Positions 5,599 through 11,240 of a DNA stretch of 11,241 nucleotides are shown piece after piece. A program made the translations under genes and the position numbers. Source of the DNA: Clostridia bacterium (GTDB lineage: Bacteria; Bacillota; Clostridia; Christensenellales; Borkfalkiaceae); contig JAIDIR010000041.1 of NCBI GenBank assembly GCA_029052615.1, positions 1 through 11,241 of the forward strand, given 5' to 3'. Every line of letters begins with the position of its first letter. Position 1 is the first letter of the stretch. The notes below the pieces were generated by a model. The model was given only the letters and a program-made list of their open reading frames with translations, ran no database searches and was not told where the DNA came from.

Positions 5599-7719
5599 TC
5601 ATTCTTCGCTCGTTTTGATATCGTCCTCTGCCGTATACCTCTTGAACGTCGTTTCGGTATGCTGACCCTCGTGCTCTTCCATATAAGCAAGAACTTCCTT
5701 GTAGTCCTTGCCCTCCATCAGAAGGTCAACCTCTTCGGTGTATATGGTTTCCTTTTCGATAAGCACGCGTGCCATATTTTCAAGAATGCTCTTGTTTTCG
5801 CTTAAAAGCTTGCGTGCGCGTTCGTGCTGAGTCTGAACTATTTCACGCACTTCGCTGTCTATCATTTTAGCCGTCTCTTCTGAATAGCTGCTGTGCGTTG
5901 CCATATCCTTGCCCAGAAACACGGGCTGCGAATCGTCGCTGTAGCTTATAAGTCCAAGCTTTTCGCTCATACCCAGCTCGGTGACCATAAGGCGTGCAAA
6001 CTTGGTTGCCTGCTTAATATCGCCCGACGCACCCGAGGAAATGTCCTTTATGACCAGCTCTTCGGCAACTCTGCCGCCCAGTGCCATACAGATGTCGTCA
6101 AGCATATAGTTTCTGGAATAATATCCTCTGTCGCTCTCGGGCCTCATCATCGTAAAGCCGCCGGCATTTCCGCGGGGGATAATCGTAACCTCGTGCACGG
6201 GGTCGCAGTTGGGGCACAGCTTTGCAAGTATGCAGTGACCGGCTTCGTGGAAGGCGGTCAGCCTCTTTTCGGGCTCGGTTACCACCTTGCTCTTCTTTGC
6301 GGGACCCATTGCAACCTTGTCGAAAGCTTCGTACAGCTCGGCGTTGCCAATAAACTGTTTGTTCGCTCTCGCCGCCAAGATTGCCGCCTCGTTCAACAGG
6401 TTCTGCAGGTCGGCACCCGAGAAGCCCGCCGAAAGCCTTGCAACCGCCTTCAAGTTGACGTCCGCCGCAAGAGGCTTATTACGCGCGTGTACCTTTAATA
6501 TCTGTTCTCTGCCCTTGACGTCGGGAAGGTTGACGAATACCTGTCTGTCAAATCTGCCCGGTCTGGTAAGTGCGGGGTCGAGTATATCCGAGCGGTTGGT
6601 CGCCGCCATAACTATTACGCCCTCGCTATTTTCAAAACCGTCCATCTGAACGAGTATCTGGTTGAGGGTCTGCTCCCTCTCGTCGTTGCCGCCGCCCAGA
6701 CCTGCGCCGCGGTGACGCCCTACTGCGTCTATTTCATCTATAAATATAATGCAGGGCTGATTTTTCTTAGCTACGTCAAACAGGTCACGCACACGCGAAG
6801 CACCTACGCCGACGTACATTTCAACGAAGTCGGAGCCCGACACCGAGAAGAAGGGAACGCCCGCTTCTCCCGCTACCGCCTTGGCGAACAGCGTTTTACC
6901 CGTTCCGGGAGGGCCGACGAGCAGCACGCCCTTGGGGATGCGCGCACCCAAATCGGAGAACTTTTTGGGCTGTTTTAAAAATTCGACAATTTCCGCAAGC
7001 TCAACCTTTTCTTCTTCCGCGCCCGCAACGTCTGTGAAGCGCACCTTAATATTGGTTGAAACACGGGCCTTGGTTTTGGCAAAACTCATTGCCTTTCCGC
7101 CGCCGCCCATCGTGGAGCGCATAATCAGCCAGAACACTATGCAGACGAGCACGATTCCCGCTATGGGAAGTATCGAAGACCATATGCTGCCCGCGTTGGG
7201 ATCGTGGTAGGTTATCGAAACACCCAGGTCCATCCACCTGAACAGCACGCTGTCCTCTACGGGCGAGGAGTAGAAGGAAGGTCCCACCGCGTAGTATTTG
7301 GATACCATGCTGGTCTTACCGTTCCTGACCACTTCAACTTCGCCGAACATCTTGTATTCGGAAAAGTTCACGGCTTTAATTACGACGGTATCTTCCCAAA
7401 CGGTTTTGCCGTCCTTATCCGTATACTTCTTCTGAAGTTTGCCTTCAACGAAACCGTAGTTTTCGTCTACCTTTTCCGTTCCGCCGTCAACGTACTGCGC
7501 CTCATAAACGTCATAAGTATTATCGCCGACTTTCTTCTCTGCTCCGTCGATAGTCTTATCGCCTGCGCTATACTTGTTGTTCTCGACGTACTCGACGAAT
7601 CTATCGAAATCGATTTGATCCGCGCCGCCGTTTCTCATTGTGAAGTATAGTACCAGACCCGCAGCTATTGCGAGCAGCACTATAACTACAACCATGATTA
7701 CTCTGCCTTTCTTGTTCAA
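5599..7719 (-). CDS. ftsH: ATP-dependent zinc metalloprotease FtsH
   Basis: FtsH is a membrane-anchored hexameric AAA+ protease that unfolds and degrades membrane and regulatory proteins. The 706-residue protein has TM1 (about 7-26), an extracytoplasmic domain (about 28-180) and TM2 (about 182-200). The AAA module follows: Walker A GPPGTGKT (269-276), pore loop FVEMYVGVGA (298-307), Walker B IIFIDEID (324-331), and second region of homology TNRSDILDPALTRPGRFDR (374-392) with the arginine finger. The zinc site is HEAGH (491-495), with a third ligand expected at D567 in SSGASGD. The domain between the membrane helices is about 150 residues, roughly twice that of E. coli FtsH, which accounts for the extra length. 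The start codon is TTG (7717-7719) with GAGGT five bases upstream; an in-frame ATG eight codons on would cut into TM1 and lacks this spacing. parA follows after an 87-base gap. Confidence 0.97.
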   Translation of the reverse strand: MNKKGRVIMVVVIVLLAIAAGLVLYFTMRNGGADQIDFDRFVEYVENNKYSAGDKTIDGAEKKVGDNTYDVYEAQYVDGGTEKVDENYGFVEGKLQKKYTDKDGKTVWEDTVVIKAVNFSEYKMFGEVEVVRNGKTSMVSKYYAVGPSFYSSPVEDSVLFRWMDLGVSITYHDPNAGSIWSSILPIAGIVLVCIVFWLIMRSTMGGGGKAMSFAKTKARVSTNIKVRFTDVAGAEEEKVELAEIVEFLKQPKKFSDLGARIPKGVLLVGPPGTGKTLFAKAVAGEAGVPFFSVSGSDFVEMYVGVGASRVRDLFDVAKKNQPCIIFIDEIDAVGRHRGAGLGGGNDEREQTLNQILVQMDGFENSEGVIVMAATNRSDILDPALTRPGRFDRQVFVNLPDVKGREQILKVHARNKPLAADVNLKAVARLSAGFSGADLQNLLNEAAILAARANKQFIGNAELYEAFDKVAMGPAKKSKVVTEPEKRLTAFHEAGHCILAKLCPNCDPVHEVTIIPRGNAGGFTMMRPESDRGYYSRNYMLDDICMALGGRVAEELVIKDISSGASGDIKQATKFARLMVTELGMSEKLGLISYSDDSQPVFLGKDMATHSSYSEETAKMIDSEVREIVQTQHERARKLLSENKSILENMARVLIEKETIYTEEVDLLMEGKDYKEVLAYMEEHEGQHTETTFKRYTAEDDIKTSEE

Positions 7720-7955
7720 TTCTTACCTCGTTTGCGCGCTTAATTTCTTATACGCGCCTTATATTTATATAATATGGTATAGGTTACCATAATTTGCTAC
7801 GTTTGATATTTTACCACACGATTAAGCGCATTTCAAGTATTTTGCGCTATTATCTGGTCTAATTTTGTAATTTTTATTTACTTTTCACCGTTTATTCACC
7901 TTTGTTTATCACTTATCTTAGCAAAACAATAGTGTTAATAATGGCATATTTATTA

Positions 7956-7983
7956 CAAAATTTGCTTAGCGCTTCGGCAAAAT
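7956..7983 (+). repeat. Imperfect direct repeat, copy A
   Basis: CAAAA, TGCTTAGCGC and GGCAAAAT occur in this order here and at 8185-8209. Two extra T bases and a TTC/GT difference separate the copies. The copies bracket the parS pair and the main DnaA-box-like group. Confidence 0.6.
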
Positions 7984-7995
7984 TGATGCCGAAAA

Positions 7996-8011
7996 TGTTT
8001 CATGTGAAACT
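7996..8011. promoter_or_regulatory. parS site in the ftsH-yyaC intergenic region (1)
   Basis: TGTTTCATGTGAAACT matches 14 of 16 positions of the parS consensus. Its centre lies 43 bp from that of the next parS site, about four helical turns. Confidence 0.85.
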
Positions 8012-8038
8012 TTCAACCAAATTTTTTGAACTTTTTAA

Positions 8039-8054
8039 TGTTTCACGTGAAACG
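8039..8054. promoter_or_regulatory. parS site in the ftsH-yyaC intergenic region (2)
   Basis: TGTTTCACGTGAAACG matches 15 of 16 positions of the parS consensus and keeps the perfect 14-bp palindrome GTTTCACGTGAAAC. It is the best parS site in the window and probably the principal ParB loading site here. Confidence 0.93.
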
Positions 8055-8077
8055 GTAACCGCTCAAATTTCGGCTAC

Positions 8078-8149
8078 TTTATCAACATCGTTGTGTAAAT
8101 GTCTATAACGTTGTTGATAAAATGCGTCATCAGTGAAAAGTTATACACA
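8078..8149. other. Cluster of DnaA-box-like sequences
   Basis: TTTATCAACA (8078-8087) and TGTTGATAAA (8112-8121) form a perfect 10-bp inverted repeat. Each contains TTATCAACA, one mismatch from the DnaA box TTATCCACA. TTATACACA (8141-8149) fully matches TTATNCACA and follows 20 bases later. Three boxes within 72 bases right after a parS site suggest DnaA binding, at an origin or as a regulatory cluster. Confidence 0.45.
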
Positions 8150-8184
8150 ATTCCACCGTTGCGTCGGCAAATTTAAGCGTATCG

Positions 8185-8209
8185 CAAAATGCTTAGCGCG
8201 TGGCAAAAT
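8185..8209 (+). repeat. Imperfect direct repeat, copy B
   Basis: This copy matches 7956-7983 in CAAAA, TGCTTAGCGC and GGCAAAAT. A small hairpin, GAGTGT-AAAAA-ACACTC (8211-8227), follows immediately. Confidence 0.6.
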
Positions 8210-8293
8210 GGAGTGTAAAAAACACTCTACGATTAACAGTATGCGCATTTATTACATAATAATATAGAAAATGTGCTGTAAACCTCTCCCATT

Positions 8294-8323
8294 GAATAAT
8301 AGCAGGCGAATCTGGCAATAAAG
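8294..8323 (+). promoter_or_regulatory. Possible sigma-F-type promoter of yyaC
   Basis: GAATA (8294-8298) and GGCAATAAAG (8314-8323) are 15 bases apart. They match the Bacillus sigma-F pattern GYWTA-N15-GGNRANAHTW at 4 of 5 and 8 of 10 positions. The start would fall near 8330, before the Shine-Dalgarno at 8342. Forespore expression would suit yyaC, but the match is imperfect. Confidence 0.35.
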
Positions 8324-8352
8324 GAAGGGTATCAAAAATTTAAGGTGGTTTA

Positions 8353-8940
8353 ATGGAATACTCGTTCAACGTTTACAATTCGCTTGCGCCCAGTGGCGAA
8401 GTGCTTGCATTAAAGAAAATCATGCCCGAAATCAAAGGCGCTCCCGTTATCGTATGCATAGGCAGCGACCTTTCAGTGGGTGATTCGCTCGGCCCCGTAA
8501 CGGGAACCAAGCTAAAAGAGAAGCTTAAGGGGCTCAACGTGTACGTTTACGGCACGCTATCAAAGCCTATAACGGCGCATGAGGTAAAGTACACCAGTCA
8601 ATTTATAAAGAATACCCATCCTGACAGCACGGTAATTGCGATAGACGCAGCGGTAGGAACTGCGGGCGACATAGGTTTAATTAAGCTGGCTAACCGCGCG
8701 TTAAAGCCGGGGAGCGGCGCTAACAAGCGCCTGGCAAAGGTAGGGGACGTTTCCGTAATGGGAATAGTGGCGGAAAAATCTCTCTTCAATTACTCGCTTT
8801 TTTCCTCCACAAGGCTGAATATGGTATATAAAATGGCGGAAATTATATCCGAAGGCATTGCAACCTTTATAGTGGACGCTCTGCAGGGCGCACGGCTTAA
8901 ATCAAGCGCCGACGCCGTCTTAAAGCAGGTAAACGGTTAA
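8353..8940 (+). CDS. yyaC: Sporulation protein YyaC (DUF1256, GPR/HybD-like fold)
   Basis: The 195-residue protein belongs to the DUF1256/YyaC family, found in endospore formers and related in fold to the germination protease GPR and hydrogenase-maturation peptidases. Visible family blocks are VIVCIGSDLSVGDSLGP (32-48), with acidic residues in the position of the catalytic or metal site of related peptidases, VIAIDAAVG (94-102), and KPGSGANKRLAKVGDVSVMG (118-137). The protease role is inferred from fold; the substrate is unknown. No signal peptide or membrane helix is present, so it is cytosolic. AAGGTGG (8342-8348) precedes the ATG by four bases. In Bacillus subtilis yyaC adjoins soj-spo0J, and here it lies beyond ftsH on the other side of the parS region, a conserved link of sporulation and origin genes. 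Confidence 0.92.
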   Translation: MEYSFNVYNSLAPSGEVLALKKIMPEIKGAPVIVCIGSDLSVGDSLGPVTGTKLKEKLKGLNVYVYGTLSKPITAHEVKYTSQFIKNTHPDSTVIAIDAAVGTAGDIGLIKLANRALKPGSGANKRLAKVGDVSVMGIVAEKSLFNYSLFSSTRLNMVYKMAEIISEGIATFIVDALQGARLKSSADAVLKQVNG

Positions 8941-8952
8941 TCTATAATTTAT

Positions 8953-9047
8953 ATGCGCCTATTAAAAAGTGTGGCGCAAATCAGCTATGCGCTCATATAA
9001 TACTATAGCGCAAAAAAATTTTGCGCCACTCAAAATTTGCGGCGCAT
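8953..9047. repeat. Nested palindromic element downstream of yyaC
   Basis: ATGCGCC (8953-8959) pairs with GGCGCAT (9041-9047). Inside it GTGGCGCAAA (8971-8980) pairs with TTTGCGCCAC (9020-9029). A local hairpin GCGCAAAA-AAA-TTTTGCGC (9008-9026) overlaps the latter. The GCGC-centred arms resemble the hairpins after ypeB. It may terminate yyaC or be a small repetitive element; no U tract supports simple termination. Confidence 0.5.
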
Positions 9048-9076
9048 GCAATTTTCAATTCGGAATATAATTACGT

Positions 9077-9109
9077 AAAAAATAGCGGCATCCGATTACG
9101 GACACCGCT
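9077..9109 (-). terminator. Rho-independent terminator of the XRE gene at 9120-9473
   Basis: In minus-strand RNA an 11-bp stem (9109-9099 with 9094-9084, loop of four) is followed by a run of six U (9082-9077) after one A. Two adjacent pairs are G-U wobbles on the minus strand but C/A mismatches on the plus strand, so it acts on the minus strand. It lies 11 bases past the stop codon. Confidence 0.85.
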
Positions 9110-9119
9110 TAAATTTTAA

Positions 9120-9473
9120 TTATTTTTCTGAAAGACCATCAATATAGCCTAGTAACTTTGCCTTGTCTGAGGAATTCATTTTTCTGTATTTATTAAGCAA
9201 AGCTTGCTCGTCATTACTTAAAGTATTTACGCCTTGCTTGGTTCTTTCCGCTCCTACGATTACGTTTCCGAAGTCGTCGGTTCTGCCTGCCAGATAATCG
9301 ATCGAGCATTCAAAGTAGTCGGCATAGGCAATTAAACTTGCAATGTGCGGTTCCCGTTGACCGTTTTCGTAGCATGCAATCGTAGCTTGTCCTATTTTCA
9401 GCCGTTCGCTTAACTCATTCTGCGTAAGATTATTATCTATCCGCAGGTTTTTAAGTATTTTCGAAATTTCCAT
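9120..9473 (-). CDS. XRE-family transcriptional regulator
   Basis: The 117-residue protein has an N-terminal HTH_3 domain. NLTQNELSERLKIGQATIAC (residues 15-34) is the helix-turn-helix, followed by YENGQREPHIASLIAYADYF (35-54) and the closing helix CSIDYLAGRTDD. A second helical part, LSNDEQALLNKYRKMNSSDK (85-104) and KLLGYIDGL, is the short dimerisation tail common in chromosomal and phage XRE repressors. The Shine-Dalgarno sequence is weak (GGGA about eight bases upstream). The gene diverges from the membrane-protein pair at 9587, and three CAAACGC motifs occupy the 113-base gap, one abutting its own extended -10. It is therefore probably an autoregulated repressor of that pair. It is a separate subtype from the 73-residue XRE protein at 3031. 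Confidence 0.88.
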   Translation of the reverse strand: MEISKILKNLRIDNNLTQNELSERLKIGQATIACYENGQREPHIASLIAYADYFECSIDYLAGRTDDFGNVIVGAERTKQGVNTLSNDEQALLNKYRKMNSSDKAKLLGYIDGLSEK

Positions 9474-9494
9474 AGTCAGTTCCCGTCGTATATG

Positions 9495-9563
9495 ATTTTA
9501 TCACAAACGCAATTAAACGCTTGACAGTACCGCGTTTGTAATATATAGTTATATCGCAAACGC
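9495..9563. promoter_or_regulatory. Divergent promoters with repeated CAAACGC operators
   Basis: TTGACA (9521-9526) and TATAGT (9544-9549), 17 bases apart, form a sigma-A promoter toward 9587. TGATAAAAT on the minus strand (9503-9495) is an extended -10 toward the XRE gene. CAAACGC occurs at 9504-9510 and 9557-9563, and inverted at 9532-9538. A partial AAACGC at 9515-9520 pairs with GCGTTT (9532-9537) around the -35 box. This layout would let one repressor close both promoters. Confidence 0.7.
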
Positions 9564-9586
9564 AATATTTTATACGCAGGACGAAA

Positions 9587-10108
9587 ATGAGAGAGTTTTA
9601 TATACAGACGAAAGAAAAGGAATGTTTTCCGTTTGACGAGTGGATAACCAAGCTTGAAATGAGGGCGTTCGGATGGGCAGACAGAGACCACGTTACGGAT
9701 TATCTTGATGAATATGACGTAACGATTGACTGGGACAGGTCAACGGCGTACGTCAACCGTAGGTTTAAAACCTATGCCGTTTTTAAACGAATTAACCCGT
9801 ATTGCGGAAATTTTCTGTTTAAATTGTTAGAAATTATTATGACTATTCAGTCGTGGATACGCCGTAAATTGATTATTTTATTTTGGTTTATCGACGTTAT
9901 TCTGTTTGGTATAGGCATCATATATTTGATCGGCGGCGCAGGCATGAACGTTTATATAGCCCTGGGGCTTGGCGTTCTGGCGTTTGTCTATTTGCCTTCT
10001 ATAATAATTGCCGTTCTCGGGTTTCTGACGCGCGTGGTGTTCCGGCTCGATGCTAAGCTTAAAGACAATCTGGAAGCAAACGGGTATATGCGCGAGCAGG
10101 ATTTTTAA
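9587..10108 (+). CDS. Unknown membrane protein with two predicted helices
   Basis: I do not recognise a named family. The 173 residues split into a soluble N-terminal part (1-92), rich in aromatic and charged residues (FGWADRDHVTDYLDEYDVTI at 28-47), and two hydrophobic segments (about 95-116 and 122-150), followed by a short charged tail. A Lys/Arg cluster at 92-94 precedes the first helix. There is no signal peptide, so by the positive-inside rule the N-terminal domain is probably cytoplasmic, with a hairpin in the membrane. AGGA at 9578-9581 gives a modest ribosome site five bases from the ATG. A strong sigma-A-like promoter with operators lies directly upstream. The next gene starts 43 bases on, has the same two-helix plan and is probably in the same operon. 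The sequence is AT-richer than the core genes. Confidence 0.75.
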   Translation: MREFYIQTKEKECFPFDEWITKLEMRAFGWADRDHVTDYLDEYDVTIDWDRSTAYVNRRFKTYAVFKRINPYCGNFLFKLLEIIMTIQSWIRRKLIILFWFIDVILFGIGIIYLIGGAGMNVYIALGLGVLAFVYLPSIIIAVLGFLTRVVFRLDAKLKDNLEANGYMREQDF

Positions 10109-10151
10109 ATAAAATTGCAATTGTGATATAAATTTACCGGAGATAAATTTT

Positions 10152-10997
10152 ATGGGTATTTTACGTGTCGGAGAAAAAAGACATAAAGATGACGGTTACA
10201 TAAAAGTAATAAAAACTAAGCGTTTTGGTTGGAAGAGGATAGCAAAAAATACTACCAGATTCGGGTGGGTTTATGTGGCTAAGAATGGTAAAGATGTTAT
10301 AGATTATCCGACGACGGAACTTGGCAAGCACAAGGTTGCACTTAGTTTTTATCGCTTTGATGAAGAAAAGGACGCACAGCCTGCCGTAGTGCGGGCTCTG
10401 GAATTCTTTTATAATCTGGTGTTCCTTATCCGCAGAATAGCGGTTTTTCTGTTGCCGGTATTAGCCGTGGCGGGAATCGTCGTTTCGATAATCAAAAAAT
10501 TGGAAGGGCTTAAAACTGCAGCAATCTTTATTCTCGTTGATTTCGCCATATGGATTGCGTGTATCATTACGGAAGGGATACTTTCGCGCTGCGCCGCCGC
10601 AAAACTGAAAGCAAAGACGTCCGTCGTCAAGCCGAAAAATTCAGGTAAAAACAATAGGTTTTCATCTTCACTATCTAAGCATTCCTCTAAAAATCAAACC
10701 GCTGACGATGACGACGACGTGATAACTTTGACTTCAAAAAACGGGGAGGAAATAGATTTCGTTGAAATTGCGGGAATTCATTACCGCGGAAATTTTTACG
10801 CTATTTTGCAGCCTATTGAGCTTCTGGAGGGAATGGAAGATGACGAAGCTCTCGTATTCAAGGTGTCCCGCAACGCCGGAGGTGAAGATAATTTCGAGGT
10901 GGAATTGAACGACGACATTATCGACGCGGTGTTCGTTGAGTATAACAAGCTGCTTGACGAAGCGGAAAAGAACGATAAAAAGTCGTCAGCCTCATAA
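10152..10997 (+). CDS. Unknown membrane protein with C-terminal DUF1292-like domain
   Basis: This is a 281-residue protein of composite design. The N-terminal part (1-90) contains a 12-residue tandem duplication: RFGWKRIAKN (24-33) and RFGWVYVAKN (36-45). Two membrane segments follow (about 93-114 and 120-143). A low-complexity linker (150-188) is rich in Lys, Ser and Asn and ends in five aspartates (185-189). The C-terminal domain (about 190-270) starts ITLTSKNGEEIDFVEIAGIH and continues with YRGNFYAILQPIELLEGMED and VFKVSR. It resembles DUF1292 (YrzB-like), a small Firmicutes domain of unknown role usually found as a stand-alone protein of about 90 residues. Both ends are probably cytoplasmic. 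GGAGAT (10139-10144) precedes the start. It probably shares the operon and XRE control of the gene at 9587. Function unknown; the domain call is by recognition. Confidence 0.75.
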   Translation: MGILRVGEKRHKDDGYIKVIKTKRFGWKRIAKNTTRFGWVYVAKNGKDVIDYPTTELGKHKVALSFYRFDEEKDAQPAVVRALEFFYNLVFLIRRIAVFLLPVLAVAGIVVSIIKKLEGLKTAAIFILVDFAIWIACIITEGILSRCAAAKLKAKTSVVKPKNSGKNNRFSSSLSKHSSKNQTADDDDDVITLTSKNGEEIDFVEIAGIHYRGNFYAILQPIELLEGMEDDEALVFKVSRNAGGEDNFEVELNDDIIDAVFVEYNKLLDEAEKNDKKSSAS

Positions 10998-11040
10998 TTA
11001 AATTAAAATTGCGCGGCAAAGAACATATTATTTCCTTTAA

Positions 11041-11081
11041 TGCATACAATATATAGTATGCAAAAATCTGACGCATACTAT
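11041..11081. repeat. Overlapping inverted repeats upstream of the tRNA gene
   Basis: TGCATAC (11041-11047) pairs with GTATGCA (11056-11062). ATAGTATGC (11053-11061) can instead pair with GCATACTAT (11073-11081). The two structures exclude each other, or the three GCATAC half-sites are protein-binding sites. The 170 bases between 10998 and 11167 are otherwise AT-rich and show no gene; no clear terminator for the operon ending at 10997 was found. Confidence 0.5.
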
Positions 11082-11126
11082 TAAATAAAAATTATCGAAA
11101 AATTCAAAATTTTACTAAAAAATTGC

Positions 11127-11155
11127 TTGCGTTTTGTTTTATGATTTGTTATAGT
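11127..11155 (+). promoter_or_regulatory. Sigma-A-like promoter of the tRNA gene
   Basis: TTGCGT (11127-11132) and TATAGT (11150-11155) are separated by 17 bases. The start would fall near 11162, about six bases before the mature tRNA 5' end, which suits a short tRNA leader. Confidence 0.6.
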
Positions 11156-11167
11156 ATTAAAGCATTC

Positions 11168-11240
11168 GGGAGCTTAGCTCAGTTGGGAGAGCAACTGCCC
11201 TACAAGCAGTGGGTCACAGGTTCGAGCCCTGTAGCTCCCA
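11168..11240 (+). tRNA. tRNA-Val (anticodon TAC)
   Basis: A complete 73-base cloverleaf is visible: acceptor GGGAGCT/AGCTCCC, D stem GCTC/GAGC with GG in the loop, anticodon stem ACTGC/GCAGT, variable loop GGGTC, T stem ACAGG/CCTGT with loop TTCGAGC, and discriminator A. The anticodon loop is CCTACAA (11199-11205), so the anticodon is TAC (11201-11203), reading valine GUA. Position 33 (11200) is C rather than the near-universal U. The final base, 11241, may be the first of an encoded CCA cut by the window end. Confidence 0.93.

Larger units (their letters stand above)
7720..8352. other. Gene-free AT-rich region, candidate origin/partition region
   Basis: No plausible gene lies in these 633 bases. 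Genes diverge from it: ftsH-parA-parB to the left, yyaC to the right. It holds two parS sites, a perfect DnaA-box-type 9-mer (TTATACACA, 8141-8149) and four one-mismatch 9-mers (7892-7900, 7933-7941 reverse, 8079-8087, 8112-8120 reverse). AT-rich stretches run over 7741-7800 and 7860-7960. Small palindromes occur at 7773-7791 (TATGGTA/TACCATA) and 7973-7993 (TTCGGCA/TGCCGAA). These fit an origin, but dnaA/dnaN are not visible and 9-mers with one mismatch are common in AT-rich DNA. It also holds the promoters of ftsH and yyaC. Confidence 0.4.

Noticed and set aside
5451..5690. Minus-strand open frame of 79 codons spanning the ftsH end and parA start
   Set aside because: It overlaps both confirmed genes in another frame and includes the translated parS and hairpin, so it is a shadow.
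7902..8108. Plus-strand open frame of 68 codons in the ftsH-yyaC gap
   Set aside because: FHVKLS and NVSRET in it are simply translations of the two parS sites. There is no ribosome binding site and it crosses the DnaA-box cluster.
8239..8261. Sigma-G promoter for yyaC from GTATG (8239) and CATAATA (8255-8261)
   Set aside because: The -10 box matches, but the spacer is only 11 bases. The alternative GATTA at 8231 has one mismatch and a 19-base spacer.
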